64,000 nucleotides of DNA from Aradus depressus. Taxonomy: Eukaryota > Arthropoda > Insecta > Hemiptera > Aradidae. Each line of letters opens with the position of its first letter. Within the stretch, counting starts at the first letter, position 1. The stretch covers positions 43,975,087-44,039,086 of the forward strand of contig OY759216.1 of assembly GCA_963662175.1 (NCBI GenBank), given 5' to 3'. The position numbers and the translations under genes are program-made. The notes under the pieces were generated by a model. That model worked only from the letters and a program-made list of their open reading frames with translations, had not been told where the DNA came from and did no database searches. Below, in pieces: positions 41,885-52,349 of the stretch.

Positions 41885-42135
41885 GCTATTAGAGCTCAAG
41901 ATTGCGGGTTTGAAACCTGGCCGAAGCTCTTGGGTTTGAAAAAACCTTCAGCACTCGGTATTTCAGATGAGACGTTAAGCGATGGCCCCTGTGCGATGTC
42001 ATATACTCCTTAAAAACCCCTACTCTAAATGAATAAATCTAGGTAAAGACAAAATATAGGAGTCGGCTCATATTCATCAGTTTGACAAATGAGCTCTCTG
42101 ATAGTAGGCGAGTTTCGTAGTTAAAAGCTCGGGCA
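41885..42135 (+). mobile_element. SINE-1 copy, diverged
   Basis: GAGCTCAAGATTGCGGG, B box TTTGAAACCTGG, GAGACGTTAAGCGATGG, GATGTCATATACTCC, GCTCTCTGATAGTAGGCGAG. Many point changes suggest an old insertion. Confidence 0.8.
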
Positions 42136-42597
42136 ACAATTATTATAACCAACTAAATATACTAAAACCAATATTGACACGTCTCATACAAATTACCATA
42201 TCTATCTGATAATTCACAATATTTTTATTAATAAACCCCACTCACTGAAAGAAAAAATATTATTCAAACAAGATGTTTTCACTCTTATCTTGAAGGCACA
42301 AGAGCTAAACATTTATCGTTCCTTTTATTTTTTAATTTATTTTTTATTCATGTTATTTCTTTCACAAATAAAATTATGTTATATTACACATGTAATTTAT
42401 CATTGTTTTTGATGATAAATGTGTGGAGGGACCGGAAACTTTTCTAGCATTTATTATCCTACAAAAGGGAAAAGTAGATCTTCATAATTTTGTCTGAGGT
42501 TTTGTTTATATGCCATTATTCAAAAAGAACAATTTATATGCTGCTATAAAAATGTCATGCAATGGCACGAAGACAAACAACTCAGGGTTTTGTCATT
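42136..42597. other. AT-rich, nothing recognised
   Basis: No frame or match found. Confidence 0.4.
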
Positions 42598-43322
42598 TTA
42601 ATTCCTCAGCTAAAGTATAGGGGAAGTTTTGTAGTAGGTCAGAAATTCGATGGGGAGTTTTCAACGGAATTTCATGTTTTCCGGCCTCTTAATTCCAAAA
42701 TGAAAAAGAAAAAAAATTATAATTGTCTTTGTGTTCATCTTTTTTTCTTCAGCCAAATCGAAGGATTAGAGAGGTTTAACACGAAAACTCTAATAACTGC
42801 CGATAGAATGAATGTATCGACACGAAATTTTATATATGTGACCTAAACCCCATAAGGACGAAAACTTATCAATTTTCAGCCCAATCGGCCAAAGAGGAGG
42901 GTGGGATTAGGGGAGAGGCTTAATTCAAAATCTCTAATAACTGTCGTTGTAATAAGTCTATCGTCACGAAATTGCATATGTGAATTGAAAACGTCAAAAT
43001 AACGACACATTAATTTTCAGCTGAATCGGCAGAAAGGAAGGGAGGATCAGAGGGGGCTCTACTAAAAAAAACCAATAACTGCCGATGTAATGAATGTATC
43101 GTCATGAAATTTCGTATTTACAGTAGACATAACCTGTCAAATTTCAGCAATATCGGCTGAAGGGAGGTTCTGGAGAGAGGGCTCAATTCAAAAACTCTGA
43201 TAACTGACGATGAAATGAATTTATTGACACAAAATGAAGATTTAGGAGCCACCATGTGAGTCAACTATTCAATGTTAGCACAAACTGATTAAGTCGTTCT
43301 GGGGAAGTACTGGTGATTTTGT
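42598..43322 (+). repeat. Rep-A copy, most complete
   Basis: Left end TTCCTCAGCTAAAGTATAGG; right end TTCTGGGGAAGTACTGGTG. The junction motif TAATAACTG(C/T)CG marks subunits at about 42792, 42936, 43074 and 43199, that is 144, 138 and 125 nt apart. Each subunit carries the same order: ATGAATGTATCGACACGAAA, then AATTTTCAGCC-AATCGG, then a purine-rich GGGA tract and CAAAAACTC. The tail part (GATTTAGGAGCC, GTCAACTATTCAA) is not part of the iteration. Confidence 0.85.
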
Positions 43323-44225
43323 ATATCTCGGAACTGACAGTTAAATAGATATATGAAACTCACAAGCTGGTAATATCTGATTCATTTTATTATCGTGTAA
43401 GAGAACCAGTGGGTGAGATGGAATTCACTAGACGAAATAATGAAGGGATTGCTCAACAGTGTCTGCGCGGTGGTCAATGGGTCATGGTCCTGGTGGTTAG
43501 TCTGGCAGTAACCGCTCCAAATAACCACCCTCGTCCACTCTGACCATTGACATTGAGAACTCAACATCAGACACAACTTGTTTCATAACAGAGTGCCTTA
43601 ATGGCAGTCGGATATTCACAATCTGATTCCTTCATAATTAGTCGAGAAGCGAAACTTTCCCCCTTGTGCAAACAGACACTCCATCGTGTTGCACAATCCT
43701 CATACCGTTCACCCCCGGGTACCAATCAAATAGGCTCAATGGGAAAATAATCAAAATGGTAATTTTCATTGAGTAAATCGACATACTCGAGATGTATTGC
43801 TCAACTCTGACCTCCCTGGCTATAAAACTTCTGTCTGACACTCCAGTTAACATAATAGTTGTATATATCTGGCTCCAGCTGACCAGAGATTCACATCATT
43901 GGACTTCCATGAATACAATTTTCTATTAATTTTCAAAATTCTGGGCAGACATCCACCAGGACCCAATAACGCGAAAACAGGGTATATCCTCTTATTTTTT
44001 CTAGGTCTTTTCCTAGGAACAGGCGGAAACAGAAAGATGAACTTGAAGAGACGACACCCTCTCCATCCATGCCGAAGTCCTCTCATTAATAACAATAATA
44101 TTATTTATTTACGTTAAAACATAACATAGTAAAAATAATGTATACATTAAGATAGCTTATAAATTAGATACATAAACAGATATTAACTCTTAGAGTCTGA
44201 CAAAAATGGATTAGAATTACTTTTT
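43323..44225. other. No gene recognised
   Basis: 43380-43860 is GC-balanced and unlike the repeats, with short frames lacking motifs. 43850-44100 is open on both strands for over 70 codons, again with nothing known. Confidence 0.35.
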
Positions 44226-44650
44226 TTTTATTAGGTTTTAAAGGAGGGTGCGCCTTGCATTGTAGCAACATCACCCAGTCAACGTGAGAAGAGCTCGCGT
44301 TCAATGGGTTACTGAAGGACTGGGATTGGCCATAGGCGGAACTATTGCGCCGATTGTCCCCAGCCCATCTTACAATGCCTGTTTCTGCTCCCGCCAGGAG
44401 CCGACGAATCGGCAGAACATTGGGTAGTCTCTTTCCGTCACCATCTGCCGTAGATCCAGTCCCAAATACGATTTTGTCCCATGAATCAACTCCACCCTAG
44501 CTTGGTCGTACAGCGGACATTCGAGGACCACGTGTTCTGCAGTCTCGATACCGCCACACGAACAGTTCGGGGTGTTCTTCCTGTGAAAAAAGAACAGATT
44601 GGAGTTGAAATCACCATGACCTGATAATATGATATCTGGATTAGGATTAA
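44226..44650 (-). pseudogene. I/R1-type LINE ORF2 C-terminus
   Basis: On the minus strand: NPDIILSGHGDFNS, NLFFFHRKNTPNCSCGG, IETAEHVVLECPLYDQAR, VELIHGTKS. The (T/S)GHG-F phrase followed by C-x-C and H-x5-C is the end of the RNase H to zinc-motif region in I- and R1-type LINEs. All four metal ligands are present and about 110 codons are free of stops. Truncated upstream at about 44650. Sister fragments lie at 15557-15975 and 62320-62642. Confidence 0.8.
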
Positions 44651-44901
44651 CTAAAAAAAAATATATAATTTATTTTATTAGATAGCAGTCAGATAGCTGC
44701 TCTGTCGCCATGAAACGTAAAAATCTAAAGAAAATGTGAATGCTTTTATGTCCTTAGGAAAATGCAGTTTGAGGCTGAAGTTACATAAACTGATTATCTC
44801 TCTATTAATATTAATAGACAAAAATTCCCACGTCACGTCAGAGTAGTCTGTATTCACCTTTAGCTTTCCATATTCCGAAGGAACAAATGGAAGTATGGTT
44901 A

Positions 44902-44993
44902 GTTATTGTGACTCATGCCCGGGCTTGACGTGACCATATCACCTACTACTGGGGCGCTCTTTTGCTTTAACGAGTATCCGTACATGCTCGAGA
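44902..44993 (-). mobile_element. SINE-1 tail fragment
   Basis: AGTTATTGTGACTCATGCCC, CATATCACCTACTACTGG and GCTTTAACGAGTATCCG, with the middle deleted. Confidence 0.75.
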
Positions 44994-45109
44994 TAGAAAA
45001 AAATTGAATTTATAATTACAACTATCGGAATTTCATTGTTTTTAAAAACAATAGTTGCCTAGTAAATTAAATAAGCTCGTAAATTCTAATCTAATTTTTG
45101 GTTTATGTA

Positions 45110-45180
45110 TGTTCAGTTTCACCACCTGAAGATGGCAAATTGCTGAAACTAGTTGTGGTATAAATAAATCTATGTTAGAC
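45110..45180 (+). repeat. Possible retroelement tail
   Basis: CACCTGAAGATGGCAAATTG and CTGAAACTAGTTGTGG have the 'GAAGATGG, self-complementary AACTAGTT' look of a Penelope-like ending. There is no second copy in the window; weak. Confidence 0.3.
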
Positions 45181-45728
45181 TGATACACCTTATTACTTAT
45201 TTAACAAGTTAGTCCACTACTATCGCCTACCACCAAGAAATATGTTGCCTAGTAATTCCTAAGAAAAAGTTTACCCCTTTCGACTATAGATATATTTAAT
45301 TGGCTTAAACTATAGTGTGTTTTATAATTATTTATTTTATTTGTAATTTTCTTGGAAAACGAGTAACTGAGGTAGCAATATAAATATGTTATAATTACGT
45401 ATTTTATTTAATATATGTTTTCATCCGCTCAGAATTTTTTTTACAACTTGAGAAAAAATTACAAGAATGTATTTTGACCGTTATGTTTTATAAAAAAAAA
45501 GGTTATTTTTGACTAAATTCCTTTTACTGCTATTTAGTGCACAATTTAAAATATCTTTATATGAATTAAAAAATGTTAAAATCCATTTAACTGAAAATTA
45601 CAAGGTTCTTGGCATTTTTTCTCTTAATTGGCGACCATCTGCCATTATAAATTATTATTTTAATAAGCTCATTTGATTTTCAAAGTGTTTTCCTATGCAT
45701 TTTTCCTATTAAAATAAACAAATATTTG
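45181..45728. other. AT-rich, nothing recognised
   Basis: No match or frame found. Confidence 0.4.
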
Positions 45729-46300
45729 TACTTCCCCGACAGAATGATTATACCGACACGAAATTTTATATGAGTTCCCACAACCTCTTCAGGACAACTT
45801 CTCTCGTTTTCAGCCATATTGACCAAAGGGAAGAGAAGGATTAGAAGAGGGGGGCTTAAAGTCTTTTTCTTCTTTGCTTGTATTGGGGAAGATGAGGGTT
45901 TAGGGTTGAGGGTTGTCTTACTTATGAACTTCTGAATGCAGATAGGAAATTTCGTGTCGATACATCCGCTTACTTCGGCTGTTATTAGGTTTTGCTCTGG
46001 CCGATTTGGCTGTACTTTTCAGAAGTTTGATTGATAAAAACCCGAACAGTTGGTTCTATGTACACATGATCTGTCACGAAAATGTTCCTTATGAAATTTC
46101 TCACTAACTTTTTTTTATCTAATTTGGGGTAGGACCAACGTGCACAGAGTTACAGCGTATCAAAGATTGTGTATGTGTCTGTAAACACGATTGAATGTAT
46201 ATATTGACACGACATTTTAAATATGTATCCGGACTCCACAAGGACGACACCTACTGATTTTCAGCCAAATCCGCCTAGGGGAAGAGAGGGCTTAAGCTTA
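45729..46300. repeat. Rep-A mosaic with inverted shared segment
   Basis: 45729-45865 plus (CTTCCCCGACAGAATG: the left end is fused directly to the GATAGAATG block, deleting about 100 nt). 45925-46012 minus. 46013-46110 complement of 29520-29625. 46146-46170 Rep-D scrap. 46190-46290 plus Rep-A. Confidence 0.55.
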
Positions 46301-46304
46301 AATT

Positions 46305-46395
46305 TAGACTAGACAAAATTTAGGACTTCCACAAGTAGTTGGGAACATGTCCACCAGAGCGACGAATGAGCGCGATATGACTTCATAATGATTTT
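46305..46395 (+). mobile_element. SINE-1 fragment, 3' part
   Basis: GACAAAATTTAGGACTTCC, CATGTCCACCAGAGCGACG and GCGATATGACTTC. Confidence 0.75.
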
Positions 46396-47150
46396 CAGTC
46401 AAATTGGGGTTCAGAAAGAGGAAAGTTAGTGCATTATTTCGCATTGCCGGTGAATTACCAACTTTTTTTTTTCTTAGTAAACAATTTCTTTTGTAAAAGT
46501 ATGAAAACGTCCATTGACGTAGGTACATCATTGGGTCTTTCCGTTGTTTCAACATACAAAGCACCGACAAAAGAGGATGTCAACATAGATTGTTTGTATG
46601 TCGGTTTGTCACTTATTGTCAGTGCAAACTTCCTTTATTGTTCCAACGTTTGTTCTAATAACAAACAAACTTTTCCATATTGTCAAACATTGAAATATCC
46701 CCATTATAACCTTAAAAATGTCTCCCCCCCCTCCCCCTCACAACTGATAATAACCATCGTCTGATAAGAACGCAGCTGATAAGGACTCCAACAGGGGAGA
46801 TATGTTGGATTTACTCTGACTGACTTTTATAAATAATATTGATTTTTTCAATTTTTTTTTTTCTTTTTGTTAGTATTTTATTATCTTTCTGTAAATAGAC
46901 GAGATATCAACAACTGTTTCTGAGTGATGTCATGATATTAATAAATCAGTCAGAAAGTATTCCTTTCTGTACCACTATTGAGGTCTCTCTAGTTCTTCTG
47001 GCATTACTGTCACTGGAACATTCCTTGGTCTTCGCGAAACCCTATATGTAAAATGTGCTTATGATATTTTCTTTATTAGTTCGTTACACCTTTAGTATTG
47101 TTATGGTGCGAAAATTCGAGATCAAGTTTTCAACAGAATTTTACGTTTCA
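46396..47150. other. No gene recognised
   Basis: A 111-codon plus frame (46429-46764) and its antisense partner are open but contain no known motif and have a C-rich end. I do not call a gene. Confidence 0.3.
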
Positions 47151-47159
47151 AAGTCCCCT

Positions 47160-47520
47160 GAATATGTTTTGACCATTTTTCCGATAATTCTGTCGATTCT
47201 CTAACAAAAACGATTGCAGCCATGAGCTACTTTCTACCGCTTATTCTTATGACAATCAAAAATCTCTTCTAATAAAACTTGGAGAAGACACTGAAACATA
47301 CTAAATACTTTTTTGAAGTTTGTCCGATTTGCGAGGTATTCGCCGAAAACCGTCCTAAAGTCTTGAAACACTTTTTTTAGAGTTTACTTCATTAACGAGG
47401 AAACGGTTTGTCCTATCGAAAAATTGATTCCAACTAAAAATGATCCTTAATAAATTTCCATCCATCAAAATGTCCTGAGATTTGATATGGGATCATAAAA
47501 TATGCTTTTATGATTAGTAG
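47160..47520 (+). repeat. Rep-C copy
   Basis: CTATCGAAAAATTGATTCC, AATGATCCTTAATAAATTTCC and TCAAAATGTCCTGAG match 48595-48680 and, inverted, 36400-36500. Confidence 0.45.
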
Positions 47521-47744
47521 TTTTTTATTTAAAAAGGAAACGAATTAGGTTTATGACAGGACTTTCTTATACCCTTTTGTACTTCCTCTTTTCCCTTAAA
47601 ATTCATTTCATACTGGCTATCAGAAAGTCAACCTCACAATTACGGTGTCCCATTCTTTCATAAAACAAAGAAAACCGCTGAGGCCAACACATTATTTTTT
47701 CATATAGTCAGTAATACCAGTATGAAATGAGGTAAGAACTAAAG

Positions 47745-48040
47745 AAGCTGAAGATCTCGTGTTCGAAACTCGGCCGAGGGAGGGCCTTAGGTTTTTTATC
47801 AGGTAGATGAAAAAACCTTGAGTAAGCCCTCCTTCGGAGGGTACTTTAAGCAATGGTCCATTAGGATGTCAGATACTCGTTAAAGACACATTACCTTAGA
47901 TAAATGAAAAATTTGGGGTAGGCCAAATTTAATACTCTCATTGTACACTAGTCTGGCTTATGTGGACCAGAACGACGAAAGAGCTCTCTGGTAGTAGGCC
48001 AGGAAGGTAAAGCCCAGGCATGAGTCACAATAACTAACTA
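47745..48040 (+). mobile_element. SINE-1 copy with complete 3' terminus
   Basis: B box TTCGAAACTCGGCC, CTCCTTCGGAGG, ATGTCAGATACTCGTTAAAG, CTCTCTGGTAGTAGGCC and the terminal GAGTCACAATAACTAACTA. This and 63388-63621 define the family end: GCCC-GGC-ATGAGTCAC then (TAAC)-like repeats. Confidence 0.85.
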
Positions 48041-48580
48041 TTCAACCCCTCCTCTCCCTACAAGGTTCATTTATTAGTTGTCTAGTCAAAATCTATTAGT
48101 AGTCATATTGGTTATCACTTTCTTCATTAGTGTATGTTATTCTCTCTTCAGTATTCCAATTATTCCAGAATGTATTCTACCTAATTTGGTAGTTATTTTA
48201 AACGATTTTTTAAAGAAGAACGAATTGAAAACTATATTAGATGATTATCTGTTAATGTAGGAGCTTTAAGTAGGCTAATGTTGAACATTTGGGCCTCTTT
48301 ACCCACGGTTTTAACATTAATAACAATTTTCTAGGTAGGCTTTCACTCCTCAATTCTGTGTCTGACAGCTCCAAATACTTCTGGAAAGTGGATGAACTAA
48401 ATTTTAGAAAGCTTCGGCTTCTCTGTGTTTTGATCCAGATGATGTATATACTTTAAGAATGCCTTCGGGGGAACTTTTGTTTTGCGAACCATATTTTGTA
48501 AATGATTTTTGAAGTCCTATTATTTTTGTAATATTGTTTGATATAATAAAACAATAACGTACTTTTTAGAAGTTGGCTTG
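48041..48580. other. No recognised feature
   Basis: Short frame at 48078-48260 is hydrophobic and A/T-driven; no gene called. Confidence 0.35.
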
Positions 48581-48584
48581 ATTT

Positions 48585-48735
48585 ACGCAATAACGATTCG
48601 AGATATCGAAAAATTAGTTCTTACAAAAAATTTTCCTTATTAGATTTCCGATCGTCAATATCTCATCAGTGTTGAGATTGGCTCAATACCAACTATATTA
48701 TAGCGCTCCAAACATCGTATACTACACGTCTCTAG
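48585..48735 (+). repeat. Rep-C copy
   Basis: GAGATATCGAAAAATTAG, TTTTCCTTATTAGATTTCCG and CAATATCTCATCAGTG define the segment shared with 47395-47490 and, inverted, 36400-36500. Confidence 0.5.
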
Positions 48736-48804
48736 GAAATATTTCAAAGTAATGTTTAAATTGTAGCGAATGGCAACGAATTTAAAAATAAGTTTTTATT
48801 CTTG

Positions 48805-49042
48805 GTAGTTATTGTGACTCGTGCCCGGGCTCTAAATACGAGTTCATATCGCCTACTATCAGAGTGTTCTGTCGACATGAGATGTTCGACTCGACTGTGG
48901 GACTTCTAAATGTTGCCTACCCAAGCGTCTTTAACGAGTACCTGATATTGTACAGGCTCGAGACCATCGCTTAACGTCCCAGTTTTCACACCCCCCAGAT
49001 AAAAAAAAACTCAAGATAATGAGCTCAGTAATCAAGCATGTC
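48805..49042 (-). mobile_element. SINE-1 copy without B box
   Basis: From GTAGTTATTGTGACTCGTGC through CGAGTACCTGATATTG, GGCTCGAGACCATCGC to GAGCTCAGTAATCAAGC. Confidence 0.8.
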
Positions 49043-49329
49043 TATACAGAGAGGGCTCAGAAGATATATGTAAAATATATGTAGCCAAAACCGGACTTTC
49101 TTATACCAACGCTTTTTTTACAGATCACTCCCCTTCCCTCTGAGGAGAGGGCCCATGATTGCACCGAATTATCTTCCTGAAAGAAGAATTAATTATCTTA
49201 AAGAAATATAAAAATAAAATATTTATAATTGTAAATATTACCAATTGTTTTGAGAATTTGATATTTATCTTCCATAGTTTAATTAAAAAAAAAAAATAAT
49301 ACTATTATTCACTTCATATGTTAGTTAGT

Positions 49330-49536
49330 TAATTAGTTATTGTGACTTGCCCGGGCTCATTAAGGCGTACCTCGTAACGATTCGGGACCATCGCTTAACA
49401 TTACATCCGAAGGATAGCGTCCTCAAGGTTTTTTCACCTCTCAGATAAAAAAATATAAGGGCCTCGGCCGGGTTTCGAACCTGCGATCTTGAGTTCAGTA
49501 GGCTAGCATGCCACCTATGAGCTACCGGCGCCCTCG
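49330..49536 (-). mobile_element. SINE-1 copy, both ends present, middle deleted
   Basis: Tail TAGTTATTGTGACTTGCCC is joined to ATTAAGGCGTACCTCG, so the GGTAGTAGGCG part is lost. The head is excellent: CGGGTTTCGAACC B box and GAGCTACCGGCGCCCTCG A-box end. Confidence 0.85.
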
Positions 49537-49579
49537 TCCTCTCAATGTGTTTGTATTCTAAGATTTAATATCGGTTAGT

Positions 49580-49652
49580 GTATTATAATGTATAGGTACA
49601 ACATTTTATGACGTATCCAAATCGTGTGGTTTAACGGAAATAAATATTATTT
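49580..49652 (+). mobile_element. LINE 3' end with ATT-type tail
   Basis: ATGTATAGGTACAACATTTT, ATGACGTATCC, GGTTTAACGGAAATAAATATT; same ending as 13945-14030 and 57760-57846. Confidence 0.6.
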
Positions 49653-50235
49653 TTGAAACTTGATGACAGTGAAAATATATTTGACTGTCTGCTGTGTTAT
49701 AAAGGACAATCCTTTTAGCACTAAATAGATTCACTGACCTGAATATTGGTTCGGCTATTAGCAAGAGTTTTGTTTCACTTGTCAACTATGGAATTCAGGT
49801 AAATACTTTCACCTAATTAAATTTCTTTTATTCAATTGTATCGATTATTGCTCACTCGGAGTTGCTTGTCAACGCATTGTTGTCAGTTGTCTGCGCGCTT
49901 TCAGTTCGAACACCAAATGTCGTTGCTTATCGAAATATCTAGAACAACGAGTTCATATTGAAATTTGTGAAGGTTTATCAAGAAGCCTGCGCTTCTGTGC
50001 AGATCTCTGTACATCTGGACTGCTCCAGATATCAGCCTCTCAGGAAGAGATCTTACTCTTCTTCTCCAACTCTACATTTTGTCTGGTGGCACTTCCCCTA
50101 TCTTGTAAGTCCAAGATCCAAGTACTTATCATGTTCTTAGAGTAAATCAAATTGTTTATCAGAATATGCACTTTTTTCAATCCTCTTGACTCATTTAGTT
50201 CCAGTTATATGTATTCCTTACTTCATTTCTTCCTA
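49653..50235. other. No recognised feature
   Basis: 49955-50110 is GC-balanced with a 60-codon frame lacking motifs. No repeat match. Confidence 0.35.
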
Positions 50236-50238
50236 TCG

Positions 50239-50321
50239 AGGGCGCTAGTAGCTCGGAGATAGCAGCCTTGTTTCGAGTTAAAGAACGCGGGTTCTAAACA
50301 CAGCCGAGGCCCTTAAGTTTT
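50239..50321 (+). mobile_element. SINE-1 head fragment
   Basis: GAGGGCGCTAGTAGCTCGG and AACGCGGGTTCTAAACACAG then GCCGAGGCCCTTAAG. It is cut where a Rep-A copy begins. Confidence 0.8.
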
Positions 50322-50855
50322 TACTTTCCCAGAAGTATACGAAGTTTTTAACGGGATTTCATGTTTTCCGACGTCTAGATTCAAATTATGATGTCCATCT
50401 ATATGTGTGTTTGTGAACACAATAACTGTCCATAGAATGAATGTATCAACACAACATTTTATATGTGAACCCAGAACCCTCTTAACAACGACACCTATTG
50501 TTTTTCAGACAAATCGACCAAAGATAAGAGCAGGATTTGGGGGCAGGTTTAACATAAAAACTCTAATAACTGCCGATACAATGAATGTATCAACATAAAA
50601 TTTCTTATTTAAAATCAAAACCCAATGAGGACATAACCTGTCAAATTTCAGCGACATCGGCTGAAGGTCCCCTTCCCCCCGGGGTTCAGTGGGGGGCTCA
50701 ATTCAAAAACTGTAATAACAGCCAATGTAAATTTATCTACAAAAAATTTGTTTTGAGGATTTAGGAGCCCCTATATACGTAAGTCAACTGTTAATTGATT
50801 AATTCGTTTTGAGGAAATACATTGCCGGTGATTCACCGACGACTTTCTTTTTTTA
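50322..50855 (+). repeat. Rep-A copy, nearly complete
   Basis: TACTTTCCCAGAAGTATACG joins early to AACGGGATTTCATG (about 40 nt lost). Subunit joints at CTAATAACTGCCGATAC and TGTAATAACAGCCAATG. Right end TTTTGAGGAAATACATTG, GGTGATTCACCGACGAC. Confidence 0.8.
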
Positions 50856-50857
50856 TT

Positions 50858-50915
50858 TGGAAGGTGAATATATCATGAGCACGCCGTCCTTCGGATGGAA
50901 CAGTATGCAACCTAT
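50858..50915 (+). mobile_element. SINE-1 scrap
   Basis: TATTTGGAAGGTGAA and GAGCACGCCGTCCTTCGG are family sequence. This lies directly after the Rep-A copy, whose other side has the SINE-1 head (50239-50321): the Rep-A copy looks inserted in this SINE. Confidence 0.7.
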
Positions 50916-51740
50916 CTCCATTTGCTTAGCCATTTCCCATTTTACGTGTATTTTTTAATTCATCTGCCTATTCACATGCTCTGCTCCTTTTCTGCTTCTT
51001 CCTTTTAAAGTCACACATTAAAAAGACATTATCTTCTTTTTCGCAATTTTGAATTTTACTGGAGTCATATGTGAGGTTATAATTATATTAATTCCAAGAA
51101 ATATAAAGTCGAATTTCATGTCTTCCATCACGCCTGCAATCCGTGTAGACGATCAGGATGCAGATTCGCAGCCTACTCGCATATCTAGAACAACATTTCT
51201 CGACGGACCACCAAAACTGCTCAATGTCATCATGACACAATATATTGACTAATTATTTAATAACGCCTATTAGATCTATTATTATAGACCTAAAAGCCTA
51301 ATATTGAGACCTGACTTTTATAAATAAAAAGAGAAATAGGTTCTGTTATTTTTAAATTACTCTATAATTTACTTGTTTATATTTTAAATTATGTCTCTTT
51401 TTTAGGTCACAGTATTCTGAAATTTTATGTAAATTTTTTTTTAATCATTGTTTATCAATTCACTTAAATGTGTGTTAACATTCATTCCAAGAAAAAAAAA
51501 AAAATCTGTTGTAATATTTTGTTTTTATTTTCTTGCCAGGGAAATTTTACTTCTTGTGTCCTTTTGCCGCTTTTACGAACATCGATTTACAATCTACTGT
51601 AATCAGTATTATTGTTACATATTTCGTAGATAGTAGACGGGCAATGTCGTGACTCCTGAGAAACGCCGTTCAGCTATATATAATAATAAATTTACGTTTA
51701 CAAAGTTCATTTTTTTAAATTATCATTTATCATTATTATT
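50916..51740. other. No gene recognised
   Basis: 51110-51250 is slightly GC-richer, with a frame ending LLNVIMTQYID; no family recognised. 51430-51510 has long T- and A-runs. Confidence 0.3.
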
Positions 51741-51741
51741 A

Positions 51742-51810
51742 TCTCGATGTTTTCACCGGAATTGCATACTTTCTGACCCCTTGATCCCAAAAATGCAAAA
51801 AAAACAGCAT
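51742..51810 (+). repeat. Rep-A scrap
   Basis: TCGATGTTTTCACCGG, GACCCCTTGATCCCAAAAATG; inner part of the left end only. Confidence 0.6.
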
Positions 51811-51940
51811 ATCCTGTCTGGCATTGCTCAAAGGGGGGGGTGTAAGCAAATTTTAATTATTTCTGTTATTCTGTACCTTGAAACTTGCTTTAAAGTGTTG
51901 CTAATTTCCTTTCCATATTTATAATTTATATGTATTCATG

Positions 51941-52015
51941 GATGTGCCACTGATGAAGACACAGTTGAGTTGAAAACCGGTTCTGGTTGGAAATGAAACA
52001 TGAGAAGACAAGGTC
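51941..52015 (+). repeat. Element tail shared with 15460-15545
   Basis: GGATGTGCCACTGATGAAGA, GAAAACCGGTTCTGG, GAGAAGACAAGG. Opposite orientation to the first copy. Confidence 0.55.
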
Positions 52016-52123
52016 TTAAATTTTCTTTATTTTAGTTATTTGTATAGTGAAATAATGTGAAATATTATATGAGGTTTCTTATTGATTGTATAAAAAAAAT
52101 TATTAGAATTAGTTATTGTGATG

Positions 52124-52315
52124 TTGGTTGATTCCGGCATTTCTTCCAGAGGTGTCTTCTTATTTTTTTTCTACAATATTTCGGGACACTTACTTGTCCC
52201 TTCTTCCGGTCACTATGAACTCATAGTGACCAGAAGAAGGGATGTGTAAGTGTCCCGAAATATTGTCGAAAAAAAATAAGAAGACACCTCTGAAAGAAAT
52301 GCCGGAATCAACCAA
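52124..52315. mobile_element. 192-bp foldback element
   Basis: Arms of about 95 nt (TTGGTTGATTCCGGCATTTC at the left, complemented at the right end) meet at CACTATGA-AC-TCATAGTG, a loop of only two bases. Few mismatches. It includes ATATTTCGGGACACTTAC. A degraded relative is at 25906-26140. No clear target duplication seen. Confidence 0.85.
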
Positions 52316-52349
52316 GAGTGGAACATCCTAGAGAAGATTAAGAAACACA

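Noticed and set aside
42598..43322. Rep-A as a Helitron
   Set aside because: There is a hairpin near the right end, but no TC start, no CTRR end after it, and no A-T target junction; inverted TACTTCCCC ends argue against it.
46429..46764. 111-codon plus-strand frame
   Set aside because: No motif, a strongly overlapping open antisense frame, and a C-rich simple end; chance opening is likely.
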